Positions 1 to 5,824 are shown, numbered from the stretch's first letter. The stretch: DNA of 7,804 nt from Endomicrobium sp. (GCA_031283985.1 JAITAQ010000081.1:1-7804), one strand, 5' to 3'. Notes: generated by a model from the sequence alone, not told the origin. Numbers and translations are program-made.

Positions 1-675
1 ATGACAATGTCTGCATTTGAGAAAAAGATTTCTGAACAGGTTGTTATAAGAAAGCTCCTAAAACAGAGTCTGGAGTCTAAAATTCAGGTGCCTACTGAAA
101 TTGAAGCAAGATCTCTTTATGACAAGATTATTGCTAAAATAAAAGGTGCAAAAATAAACTTACCAACTGAAGAAGACGCTTTAGTTTCAAATCTTGCGGC
201 TGCCTTGAAGAGAATGTCAAGCGAGCAGGTAAGAGTACGTCAAATTTTTATAAGTTTGCATAAAGGTGCAAACGATAACGCAATAAGAGTTGCTCAAGCT
301 AAAGTTGCCACAATAAAAAAAGAGCTTCAAAGACAAACTTTTGCAGATGTTGCTGGGCAATATTCCGAAGATCCCGTATCAAGACCAAGAAATGGAGACT
401 TGGGCATAATAGCAAAAGGCGATCTTTTACCTGACTTGGATAAGACTGCGTTTTCAATGAAAGTCGGCGATTACACCAGAGAACCTATTAAAACAGATAT
501 TGGATTATTCTTTTTAAAAATTGAAGAAAGTCGCGCAAAGAAAGACGTTAGCTTTGATGACATCAAAAATGATATAGTTGAAGTTTTAGCTCATATCAAT
601 GCAAATAAAGCTCAAAATGAGTATATTGATGGACTGAAGTCTAAAGCTAATATTAAAATAAACAAAACTTGGTAA
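1..675 (+). CDS. SurA/PpiC-like periplasmic parvulin chaperone (5' end cut by the window)
   Basis: This is the C-terminal part of a SurA/PpiC-family protein, which folds outer-membrane proteins in the periplasm. The frame is open from base 1, and the first 40 residues look like the last helices of a SurA N-terminal chaperone domain (KLLKQSLESKIQVPTEIEAR). The real start and signal peptide should therefore lie upstream, and the ATG at base 1 is probably an internal Met. A parvulin domain spans about residues 77-175, with YSEDP (121-125), GDLGIIAKGDLLPDLDKTAF (132-151) and a closing strand, TDIGLFFLKI. The two histidines usual in active parvulins are replaced: Gln81 in VRQIF where RHI is usual, and Phe170 in GLFFLKI where GYHIIK is usual. 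A chaperone-only role is therefore possible. pdxA starts 5 bases after the stop, the same surA-pdxA order as in E. coli. The family is secure; the name surA itself is an inference from domain and position. Confidence 0.85.
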   Translation: MTMSAFEKKISEQVVIRKLLKQSLESKIQVPTEIEARSLYDKIIAKIKGAKINLPTEEDALVSNLAAALKRMSSEQVRVRQIFISLHKGANDNAIRVAQAKVATIKKELQRQTFADVAGQYSEDPVSRPRNGDLGIIAKGDLLPDLDKTAFSMKVGDYTREPIKTDIGLFFLKIEESRAKKDVSFDDIKNDIVEVLAHINANKAQNEYIDGLKSKANIKINKTW

Positions 676-680
676 CATAA

Positions 681-1619
681 ATGTCTAAACCTCCTGTAGC
701 TATTACTTTAGGAGATCCTGCGGGAATAAGTTATGAAATAGTATGCAGGGCTTTAAACTCTTTAGCAGTAAAAAGAGTTTGTAGTCCTGTAGTTTTTGGT
801 GACAAGCAGGTTCTTGCAAAATATTTTATAGGTAAAATACCGCTTCATTTTCATTTTGTAAAGTGTTCTAATATAGGTCATTCTGTAAATATAGGAATTC
901 CTTCAAAAAAGGCAGGTATGATTGCTTTGGCAGCAATAAAAAAAGCTGTAAGTTATTGCATGTCGGGCAAAGCAAATGCCTTAGTAACAGCACCTATTTC
1001 AAAAGAATCATTAAAACTTGCCGGAGTAAAATATCCAGGTCATACGGAACTGTTGGCTACATTTACAAAAAGTAAAAAAGTCGCAATGCTTATGGCATGT
1101 GGTAATATACATGGCGTTATGGTAACAAGGCATATCCCAATATCAGAAATTCATAAAACTATAAAACCAAAAACTATTATTGATACAGTAAAGTTAAGTA
1201 TAGATTTTATAGGCAAAAAAAATATAAAAGTTGCTTTGTGCGCTTTAAATCCGCACGCAGGCGATAATTCAATTTTTGGATCTGAAGAACAAAAAATTAT
1301 AATGCCAGCTTACAAAGTATTGCTTAAACAGGGAATCAATATAACCAAGCCTTTACCTGCGGATTCAGTTTGGTTAAAAACCAAAAACGGTTTTTTTGAT
1401 TTAGTGTGTGCAATGTACCACGACCAACTTATGATACCTTTAAAGTGTATAGACGAAAAAAAAATAGTAAATGTTACTGCAGGTCTGCCTTTTGTAAGAA
1501 CATCTCCAGGCCATGGAACAGCTTTTGATATTGCTGGCAAAAACAAAGTTGATATTTCCCCAATGATAGAGTCTATCCTATATGCTGTAAATCATATAAA
1601 AAATTACATAAATAAGTAA
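681..1619 (+). CDS. pdxA: 4-hydroxythreonine-4-phosphate dehydrogenase
   Basis: PdxA oxidises 4-phosphohydroxy-L-threonine with NAD in the DXP-dependent vitamin B6 (pyridoxal phosphate) pathway; its product condenses with DXP on PdxJ. At 312 residues it is close to the family's usual 320-330. Motifs run in the expected order: ITLGDPAGIS near the N-terminus, PGHTELLA (119-126, phosphate-binding His121), TRHIPISE (His151), LNPHAGDNSIFGSEE (His192), LPADSVW, AMYHDQLMIPLK (His247) and NVTAGLPFVRTSPGHGTAFD. His151, His192 and His247 correspond to the three metal ligands of the E. coli enzyme, and the 55-residue gap between the last two matches E. coli exactly. The ATG lies 5 bases after the preceding stop and has no strong Shine-Dalgarno, so translation is probably coupled to the upstream gene. 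The sequence is intact with nothing missing. Confidence 0.95.
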   Translation: MSKPPVAITLGDPAGISYEIVCRALNSLAVKRVCSPVVFGDKQVLAKYFIGKIPLHFHFVKCSNIGHSVNIGIPSKKAGMIALAAIKKAVSYCMSGKANALVTAPISKESLKLAGVKYPGHTELLATFTKSKKVAMLMACGNIHGVMVTRHIPISEIHKTIKPKTIIDTVKLSIDFIGKKNIKVALCALNPHAGDNSIFGSEEQKIIMPAYKVLLKQGINITKPLPADSVWLKTKNGFFDLVCAMYHDQLMIPLKCIDEKKIVNVTAGLPFVRTSPGHGTAFDIAGKNKVDISPMIESILYAVNHIKNYINK

Positions 1620-1623
1620 AGAG
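1619..1623 (+). promoter_or_regulatory. Shine-Dalgarno for rimI, deciding its start
   Basis: An A-AGAG purine run directly after the pdxA stop codon lies 6 bases before the ATG at 1630. A TTG codon in the same frame at 1624 abuts this run and would leave it no spacing, so ATG 1630 is the better start. Confidence 0.5.
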
Positions 1624-1629
1624 TTGCAA

Positions 1630-2058
1630 ATGGATTTGATAATCTTTTCAGAAGATTTTCTAAACGATATATTAAAAATTGAACATGAATCATTTACTAA
1701 TCCATGGAATAGAGAAATGTTTTTAGGTTCTGTCCAAAACAAAACTGTAATCTTTAAAATTCTCATAAAAAACAAAACTGTTGTTGGATATTATATAATC
1801 TCTACAATTGCAGATGAAACCGAAATATTTACTATAGCTGTATGTCCAAAATTTAGAAGACAAAATTGTGGCAAATTTATGCTTAGAGACATAGTAAAAG
1901 AAACGTTGCTGAAAAAATCCAAATTTATTTTTCTTGAAGCCCGAAAAAGCAATATGCCAGCATTAAATCTGTATAAGTCTTTTGGTTTTAAAGAAATAGG
2001 ACTAAGAAAAAATTATTATAGAGACGAAGACGCTATTGTTCTAAGATTGGCTAATTAA
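1630..2058 (+). CDS. rimI: Ribosomal protein S18 N-terminal alanine acetyltransferase-like GNAT protein
   Basis: A GNAT-fold N-acetyltransferase of 142 residues, close to the usual RimI length of about 145-150. In E. coli RimI acetylates the N-terminal Ala of ribosomal protein S18 from acetyl-CoA. RimI-type landmarks are clear: an early E-x-x-SF-x-x-PW (EHESFTNPW, about residues 18-26), the beta4 strand EIFTIAVCPKFRR leading into the acetyl-CoA loop, and the C-terminal LEARKSNMPALNLYKSFGF and RKNYYRDEDAIVL, which hold the family's Asn, Tyr and Glu positions. The pyrophosphate loop reads RRQNCGKF where R-R-x-G-x-G is usual, so its first Gly is Asn. I chose the ATG because of the purine run 6 bases upstream; the in-frame TTG at 1624 would add only two residues. 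It sits 10 bases after pdxA in the same transcription unit. The real substrate could be another N-terminus, since RimI-type GNATs vary. Confidence 0.88.
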   Translation: MDLIIFSEDFLNDILKIEHESFTNPWNREMFLGSVQNKTVIFKILIKNKTVVGYYIISTIADETEIFTIAVCPKFRRQNCGKFMLRDIVKETLLKKSKFIFLEARKSNMPALNLYKSFGFKEIGLRKNYYRDEDAIVLRLAN

Positions 2059-2071
2059 TGGAAATTATATT

Positions 2072-2404
2072 ATGAAAAGAAACAAGTTAGTTTTTATATT
2101 ATTATTATTATTTTTCTTAGGTAAAACTTTGTTTGCCGCAAATATTATTTCTAAAATTTGCGATATTTTTAGCGGTAATTTTTATAAACAATTTATTGAT
2201 GCGAAAATAACGCAAAAAGACAAACGCATAATTTACTTTAAAGAAGACAAGGAACTGTTTTTAAATCTTGATACAGCACTAATAGAAAGTTTTTTTGATA
2301 AAGATTTAACAATTACCATTTTAAAATATAAAAAATTTGTTATACCAAATGTTCCTAAAAAAATTAAAGGATTGCTAGAAGCAACAAAAATTCCTCACAT
2401 ATAG
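2072..2404 (+). CDS. Small exported protein of unknown function
   Basis: I do not recognise this 110-residue protein. Its N-terminus is a clear Sec signal: MKRNK followed by a run of Leu, Phe and Val, then GKTLFA-A, suggesting signal peptidase I cleavage near residue 22-23. There is no lipobox cysteine. The mature part, about 88 residues, is rich in Lys, Ile, Phe and Asp, contains a single Cys and shows no repeat or known motif. It should therefore be a small, soluble, basic periplasmic or secreted protein. A GGAAA ribosome-binding site lies about 8 bases before the ATG. The gene starts 13 bases after rimI and ends 12 bases before ispE, so it is part of the operon. It could be a lineage-specific envelope protein or the shortened remains of a longer one. 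The signal peptide is well supported; the function is open. Confidence 0.7.
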   Translation: MKRNKLVFILLLLFFLGKTLFAANIISKICDIFSGNFYKQFIDAKITQKDKRIIYFKEDKELFLNLDTALIESFFDKDLTITILKYKKFVIPNVPKKIKGLLEATKIPHI

Positions 2405-2416
2405 TCGATAATCAAA

Positions 2417-3304
2417 ATGAAAATAAGTCTCAAAGCACCAGCAAAAATTAATCTTTTCTTAGAAATTAAAAACAAAAGAGAAGACGGTTACCATAAATTA
2501 GAGACTATAATGCAAACTGTAAGTTTGTATGACGAACTTTCTTTTGAGCTTGCGGACAAAAATATATTTTTAGAATGCGATAGTAAAACATTGCCGACAG
2601 ACTCTACTAACATCGTTTATAAAGCGGCAAGAGCATTTCATGATTATTTTAAAATAGATAAAGGTGTCAAAATATATTTAAAAAAAATAATTCCTATGGG
2701 GGCAGGACTTGGTGGAGGTTCTTCAGATGCCGCCGCAACTCTTGCGGCTTTGACTAAACTTTACAATGTTAAGACGAATAAAAAAGAGCTAGAGCAAATA
2801 GCCGCCAAACTGGGAGCAGACGTTTCATTCTTTCTTACAGGAGGAACAGTTCTGTGCGAAGGTATAGGAGATACTATTACTCCCTTAAAAAGTATTAAAA
2901 ATTTAAATGTAATTCTTGTAAATCCGGGTTTTGGCATTAATACGGCAAGCGTCTACAAAAAGGTTAAATCTTCGTTGACAAAGAAAGCGGAAATTACTAA
3001 AATCAAAACTCAGATTGACAGGGGTTCTTTTAATACAAGTGATGCTTTTAACTGTTGTTTCAATAGACTTGAAGATTTTGTCCTTACGGGTTATCCAGAA
3101 ATAGCAAAAATTAAGGACGTTTTAAGAACTACAGGGTGCATAAGTTTAATGTCAGGTTCAGGAGATACTATTTTTGGACTTTTTGGCTCAAATGTCAACT
3201 TAGAATCTATAAGAACAACTTTAAACAAATACAGCTGGAAATTTTGGTTTGTCAATTCAACAGAACTCTCTTTTCAACATCAACTTTCAACCGATAGTAT
3301 ATAA
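2417..3304 (+). CDS. ispE: 4-diphosphocytidyl-2-C-methyl-D-erythritol kinase
   Basis: IspE phosphorylates CDP-methylerythritol at the 2-hydroxyl with ATP, the fourth step of the non-mevalonate (MEP) route to isoprenoids, in the cytoplasm. At 295 residues it has the normal family length. It is a GHMP kinase with all hallmarks. KAPAKINLFLEI at the start holds Lys10, and REDGYHKLETIMQTV binds substrate. The glycine-rich ATP loop PMGAGLGGGSSDAAATL covers residues 93-109. LGADVSFFLTGG holds the catalytic Asp135, and the C-terminal GHMP motif is LMSGSGDTIFGLFG (244-257). The ATG is 12 bases after the upstream stop and has little Shine-Dalgarno character, so coupling is likely. The stop codon lies 2 bases before the tRNA-Gln gene, so the mRNA must be cut there to release the tRNA. 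The sequence is intact. Confidence 0.96.
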   Translation: MKISLKAPAKINLFLEIKNKREDGYHKLETIMQTVSLYDELSFELADKNIFLECDSKTLPTDSTNIVYKAARAFHDYFKIDKGVKIYLKKIIPMGAGLGGGSSDAAATLAALTKLYNVKTNKKELEQIAAKLGADVSFFLTGGTVLCEGIGDTITPLKSIKNLNVILVNPGFGINTASVYKKVKSSLTKKAEITKIKTQIDRGSFNTSDAFNCCFNRLEDFVLTGYPEIAKIKDVLRTTGCISLMSGSGDTIFGLFGSNVNLESIRTTLNKYSWKFWFVNSTELSFQHQLSTDSI

Positions 3305-3305
3305 T

Positions 3306-3376
3306 TCCGGGATTGTGTAATGGTAGCACAAGGGATTTTGGATCCCTTTGTCTAGGTTCGAATCCTAGTCCCGGAG
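3306..3376 (+). tRNA. tRNA-Gln (anticodon UUG)
   Basis: The cloverleaf folds by hand. The acceptor stem is TCCGGGA/TCCCGGA with discriminator G3376. The D arm holds the AATGGTAGC loop. The anticodon stem is AGGGA/TCCCT around the loop TTTTGGA, giving anticodon TTG (UUG, reading CAA and CAG). The variable loop is TTGT. The T arm is CTAGG-TTCGAAT-CCTAG. CCA is not encoded, so it must be added after transcription. It starts 2 bases after the ispE stop codon, on the same strand, and is followed 11 bases later by the terminator hairpin. It is almost certainly transcribed from the upstream operon, with no separate promoter visible. Confidence 0.97.
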
Positions 3377-3387
3377 TTCCTATTTAT

Positions 3388-3424
3388 GAAAAAGTTCTTT
3401 GATAATATATCAAATGGCTTTTTT
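3388..3424 (+). terminator. Rho-independent terminator, probably bidirectional, after tRNA-Gln
   Basis: The inverted repeat G-AAAAAG-TTC-TTTGATA, loop ATA, TATCAAA-TGG-CTTTTTT folds into a stem of about 16 pairs with one C/T mismatch and two or three G-T wobbles. The T-run at 3419-3424 serves + strand transcripts; the matching A-run at 3389-3393 would be a U-run in - strand transcripts. It lies 11 bases after the tRNA and should end the surA-to-tRNA operon. It is A/T-rich rather than GC-rich, as expected in such a genome. The fold is seen; its function is inferred. Confidence 0.6.
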
Positions 3425-3701
3425 ATTTAAAATCGATGCGTCTTAAGATTGTAGCTGTCGTTTTTACTTCATTCAAGCAGCGCTTCTTATATTTTTTGCC
3501 ACTGCCACTTTTATTGTTGATAGCTTTTGATTGATTGCAGAGATAAAACCAAGTTGATAATTACGTTATCTTGAGCCGTCTTTGTTTTTTAAGCTCAATA
3601 ATTTTTAAATTGAGGCTTTCGTCAAATTTGGGCATATCTGCTTCAATTTGTCTTAAAGTTTTTTCTTTGCGGCTTTGAAATTGCAAGTGGTGATTGTGAA
3701 G
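3423..3701 (-). pseudogene. Decayed leftward reading frame, family unknown
   Basis: Read leftward from 3701, one frame runs 92 codons with a single in-frame stop (TAA, complement of 3561-3563) and ends at 3423-3425. The part before the stop looks protein-like, with alternating charged and hydrophobic helix residues, for example LRQIEADMPKFDESLNLKII followed by ELKKQRRLK. Near 3565 a one-base frame change gives the equally protein-like RNYQLGFISAINQKLSTIK and then VAVAKNIRSAA. A second change back gives LNEVKTTATILRRIDFK. This pattern fits a gene that has lost its frame by small indels. I cannot assign a family. Open frames of this size also arise by chance in AT-rich DNA, so the call is tentative. 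It lies divergent to the remnant starting at 3720, with the tRNA operon terminator at its 3' end. Confidence 0.3.
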
Positions 3702-4024
3702 TTAGGTTAGGGTAATATTGTGAAACAAATGTATTGTATTATAGCGTGTAGTGTGGTTTTGTACTTAAGTAACTTTTTGAAAGCATCAGTAGCTTTAAAA
3801 GCCGAAGAGCAGCATAAGTAGTAGAGGTAGAATCAAATCTATTAAGGATTTTATATTTCTCTTTTTTTGAACTTAATGAGATAAAATAACTTATAACAAG
3901 CGAACATTACAAATTTTTAGTTCTTTTTTTGAGTTTTATGTATGGAAGTCCTACCAAAATGTAGTAATCGACATATATCTTATCTACAAAATTGTCGACC
4001 TTGGAGAAGCAGATGCAAGAATAA
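3425..4024. other. Gene-free spacer between the tRNA-Gln operon and argF
   Basis: About 600 bases carry no intact gene, far more than any other gap here (2-111 bases). They contain the two decayed frames described separately. A 6-base inverted repeat, TCGACA (3968-3973) and TGTCGA (3993-3998), encloses 19 bases. A TATAAT hexamer occurs on the - strand (complement of 3738-3743) but has no good -35 partner. I see no RNA gene, long repeat or insertion sequence end. The simplest reading is a graveyard of former genes. Confidence 0.6.
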
Positions 4025-4035
4025 TTACTTTATGA
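3720..4035 (+). pseudogene. Decayed rightward frame with signal-peptide-like start; possibly an outer-membrane efflux (TolC-like) remnant
   Basis: A GTG at 3720 (or ATG at 3729) follows a purine-rich GTTAGGTTAGGG stretch. It opens 33 codons that look exported: MKQMYCIIACSVVLYLSN, then FLKASVALKAEEQHK and a stop at 3819-3821. The other frames downstream contain short open pieces. A last open stretch, 3880-4035, ends IYLIYKIVDLGEADARIITL and a TGA that lies inside the 3' end of argF. The tail resembles the Y-x-x-GEAD-x-x-x-TLL helix common near the C-terminus of TolC/CzcC outer-membrane channel proteins, and a signal peptide would fit such a gene. A full TolC-like gene needs well over 1 kb, so most of it would have been deleted. 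The start signal and frames are seen; the family link is a weak inference and chance cannot be excluded. Confidence 0.25.
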
Positions 4036-4951
4036 AGTGTAGCAGAACTGCTTTTTGAGCATGTAATCTATTCTCAGCTTGCGCAAAAATAGAATTTTCA
4101 TATTTTTCCATAACGTCTTCTGTTATTTCTTCACCTCTTATTGCAGGAAGACAATGTAATACTATACACTTTGAAGAAGTTTTTTTAAGAAGTTCTGAAT
4201 TTACCTGATAAGATGTAAAAAGTTTTTTTCTTTTCTTCTCTTCCGATTCAAACCCCATGGAAGTCCAAACGTCTGTATATATTACATTGGCATTTTCTGT
4301 AGCGTTTATATCGCTTGTAACTTTGATTTCAGCTTTGCTCTTTGATATATATTCTAAAGATTTATTCAATAATTCCTTGCTCGTTAGATATTCTTTTGGA
4401 GCTATTAAAGTTAAATTCATCCCTAAAACCGAAGCAATTGCAAGAAGAGAATTTGAAATATTATTACCATCGCCAATGTAAACTATTTTAATTTTTTTCA
4501 AGTCACTAGGTGTTATTATTTTGTGAAATTCCATTACAGTCATAACATCTGCCAAAATTTGGCATGGATGTTCTCTATCAGTCAGACCGTTTATTACAGG
4601 AACAGTTGAATACTCAGCAAATTCTTCAACATCAGAATGTTTAAAAGTTCTTATCATTAAACCGTCTAAATACCGAGACAATACTATAGCCGTATCATGT
4701 ATAGATTCGCCTCGTGAACGCTGCATTTTCTCAATGTTAAGAAAAATAGGCGTTCCGCCAAGCTGAACCATAGCTGTAGCAAAAGAAACCATTGTTCTTG
4801 TTGAAGGCTTTTCCAGTATGATGCCCAATGTTTTCCCTCTGAAAACATCAAGAGGTTTTCTCTTTTTTTTCAGTTCAAATGCTTTGCTAAGTAATGTTTT
4901 GATTTCTTTTGCAGACAGATCGTAAATTGATAATAAATCTTTTTTCTCCAT
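4025..4951 (-). CDS. argF: Ornithine carbamoyltransferase
   Basis: The enzyme joins carbamoyl phosphate and ornithine to give citrulline in arginine biosynthesis; it works as a cytoplasmic trimer. At 308 residues it has the usual length. Carbamoyl-phosphate motifs are EKPSTRT (Ser50-Thr51-Arg52-Thr53), MIRTFKH (Arg101) and DREHPCQ (His128, Gln131). The ornithine side has GDGNNISNSLL, YTDVWTSMG (Asp227, Ser231-Met232-Gly233) and LHCLPA (Cys267). The SMG loop and HCLP mark it as an ornithine rather than aspartate or acetylornithine enzyme. One oddity is STRTM instead of the usual STRTR (Met54). The ATG has an excellent AGGAGAG site about 7 bases upstream. It is divergent from the sirtuin gene, and no other arginine gene is in view. 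A catabolic role (arginine deiminase pathway) cannot be excluded from sequence, but no arcA or arcC is present here. Confidence 0.95.
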   Translation of the reverse strand: MEKKDLLSIYDLSAKEIKTLLSKAFELKKKRKPLDVFRGKTLGIILEKPSTRTMVSFATAMVQLGGTPIFLNIEKMQRSRGESIHDTAIVLSRYLDGLMIRTFKHSDVEEFAEYSTVPVINGLTDREHPCQILADVMTVMEFHKIITPSDLKKIKIVYIGDGNNISNSLLAIASVLGMNLTLIAPKEYLTSKELLNKSLEYISKSKAEIKVTSDINATENANVIYTDVWTSMGFESEEKKRKKLFTSYQVNSELLKKTSSKCIVLHCLPAIRGEEITEDVMEKYENSIFAQAENRLHAQKAVLLHFIK

Positions 4952-4958
4952 GACAAAA

Positions 4959-4965
4959 CTCTCCT
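4959..4965 (-). promoter_or_regulatory. Strong Shine-Dalgarno of argF
   Basis: AGGAGAG on the - strand, 7 bases before the ATG. It is much stronger than the sites in the pdxA-ispE operon and confirms the argF start. Confidence 0.8.
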
Positions 4966-4976
4966 GTAGAGAATAG

Positions 4977-5006
4977 ATTTTATCAAAAATATATGATACA
5001 AAGCAA
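4977..5006 (-). promoter_or_regulatory. Possible sigma70 promoter of argF
   Basis: On the - strand TTGCTT (complement of 5001-5006) and TAAAAT (complement of 4977-4982) are separated by 18 bases. Transcription would begin near 4969, giving a leader of about 18 bases that contains the Shine-Dalgarno. The match is moderate and AT-rich DNA yields such pairs by chance. No arginine-repressor (ARG box) palindrome is obvious. Confidence 0.35.
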
Positions 5007-5062
5007 TTTCAAGTTAGGGGTTCTTGATCTTATTACATTTTAGTAGCTGAGATAATAATAAA

Positions 5063-5824
5063 ATGGAACTTATAAATAATGCCGCTATGGTTTTAAAAGA
5101 TTCAAAATTTGCAGTTGCTTTTACCGGAGCTGGTATTTCCGTTGAAAGCGGAATAGCTCCTTTTCGGGGTGAAAACGGAATTTGGAATAAATACAAGGAG
5201 AAACTTTTTGAAATAAACTATTTCTCTTCGCATATTAAAGAAGCTTGGGAAATGCTTTGTGATGGTTTTTACGAAGCAACTCTTAAATCAACCCCCAATA
5301 ATGCACATATTACTCTTGCAAAACTTGAACAAAGTGGAATAATTAAGGCAGTAATAACGCAAAATATTGACAATCTTCATACAAAAGCAGGTAGTAAAAA
5401 TGTATATGAACTGCATGGCAATGCAAGTAAATTGACTTGCCTACATGATGGTAGTAAATATTCGGTGCAAGACTTTGACTTGAGAATTGCACCTTGCTGC
5501 AAAAAATGCGGAGCAATATTAAAACCTGATTTTATTTTTTTCGGTGAAATGCTTCCTAAAAAAGATATGCGGATGTCTGTTGAAGCAAGCAGGAACTGCG
5601 ATGTTATGCTTGTCATAGGCTCTACTGGCATCGTATATCCTGCAGCGTCTTTGCCAATTAACGCAAAAAGAAACGAAGCAATAATCATTGAAATAAACCC
5701 AAAACCATCAGCTTTTACAAACGAAATTACAGATATATTTATTCCTATGGAAGCTGTAAAAGCTATGATACAGATATGGGACTTATTTAAAGAATTAGGA
5801 GTAGAAGTTATTCATAGTAGATAA
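5063..5824 (+). CDS. Sir2-family NAD-dependent protein deacylase (sirtuin)
   Basis: Sirtuins remove acyl groups from protein lysines, using NAD and releasing nicotinamide and O-acyl-ADP-ribose; bacterial CobB reactivates acetyl-CoA synthetase this way. At 253 residues this is a minimal, single-domain sirtuin. NAD-binding motifs are TGAGISVESGIAPFRG (21-36), TQNID (99-103) and VIGSTGIVYPAASLP (184-198). The catalytic base is His118 in ELHGN, and FGEMLP (160-165) follows the zinc module. That module is unusual: the second pair CKKC (Cys146, Cys149) is present, but the first reads CLHD (126-129), with Asp where the second Cys of C-x-x-C belongs. His128 or Asp129 may act as ligand. The SIRT5-type Tyr/Arg pair for succinyl groups is not evident, so a deacetylase is more likely. 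It is divergent from argF (111-base gap), with its own hairpin terminator. The family is certain; the substrate is unknown. Confidence 0.93.
   Translation: MELINNAAMVLKDSKFAVAFTGAGISVESGIAPFRGENGIWNKYKEKLFEINYFSSHIKEAWEMLCDGFYEATLKSTPNNAHITLAKLEQSGIIKAVITQNIDNLHTKAGSKNVYELHGNASKLTCLHDGSKYSVQDFDLRIAPCCKKCGAILKPDFIFFGEMLPKKDMRMSVEASRNCDVMLVIGSTGIVYPAASLPINAKRNEAIIIEINPKPSAFTNEITDIFIPMEAVKAMIQIWDLFKELGVEVIHSR

Noticed and set aside
1..3. ATG at base 1 as the true start of the SurA-like gene
   Set aside because: The encoded N-terminus begins in the middle of a SurA-type helical domain with no signal peptide, so the gene almost surely continues upstream of the window.
1624..1626. TTG start for rimI
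   Set aside because: It abuts the purine run with no spacing; ATG at 1630 has 6 bases of spacing and gives the usual RimI N-terminus.
3436..3534. Small + strand frame of about 32 codons with a hydrophobic Leu/Pro tract
   Set aside because: It has no ribosome-binding site, and its hydrophobic look is what antisense of a Lys/Glu-rich helix gives; the - strand reading is more protein-like.
3738..3743. TATAAT on the - strand as a promoter
   Set aside because: There is no acceptable -35 box 16-18 bases upstream, and the hexamer is expected by chance in AT-rich DNA.
3968..3998. TCGACA/TGTCGA inverted repeat as an argF terminator or operator
   Set aside because: The stem is only 6 bases with a 19-base loop and no T-run on either strand.
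3739..4020. - strand open stretches after argF (about 37 and 56 codons, split by one stop)
   Set aside because: There is no start codon or ribosome-binding site, the composition is not convincing, and they overlap the better + strand remnant; probably chance open frames.
4257..4481. + strand open frame inside argF, and similar frames inside pdxA, the sirtuin gene, metN and metI
   Set aside because: They are antisense or out-of-frame shadows of strongly supported genes, with no recognisable product.
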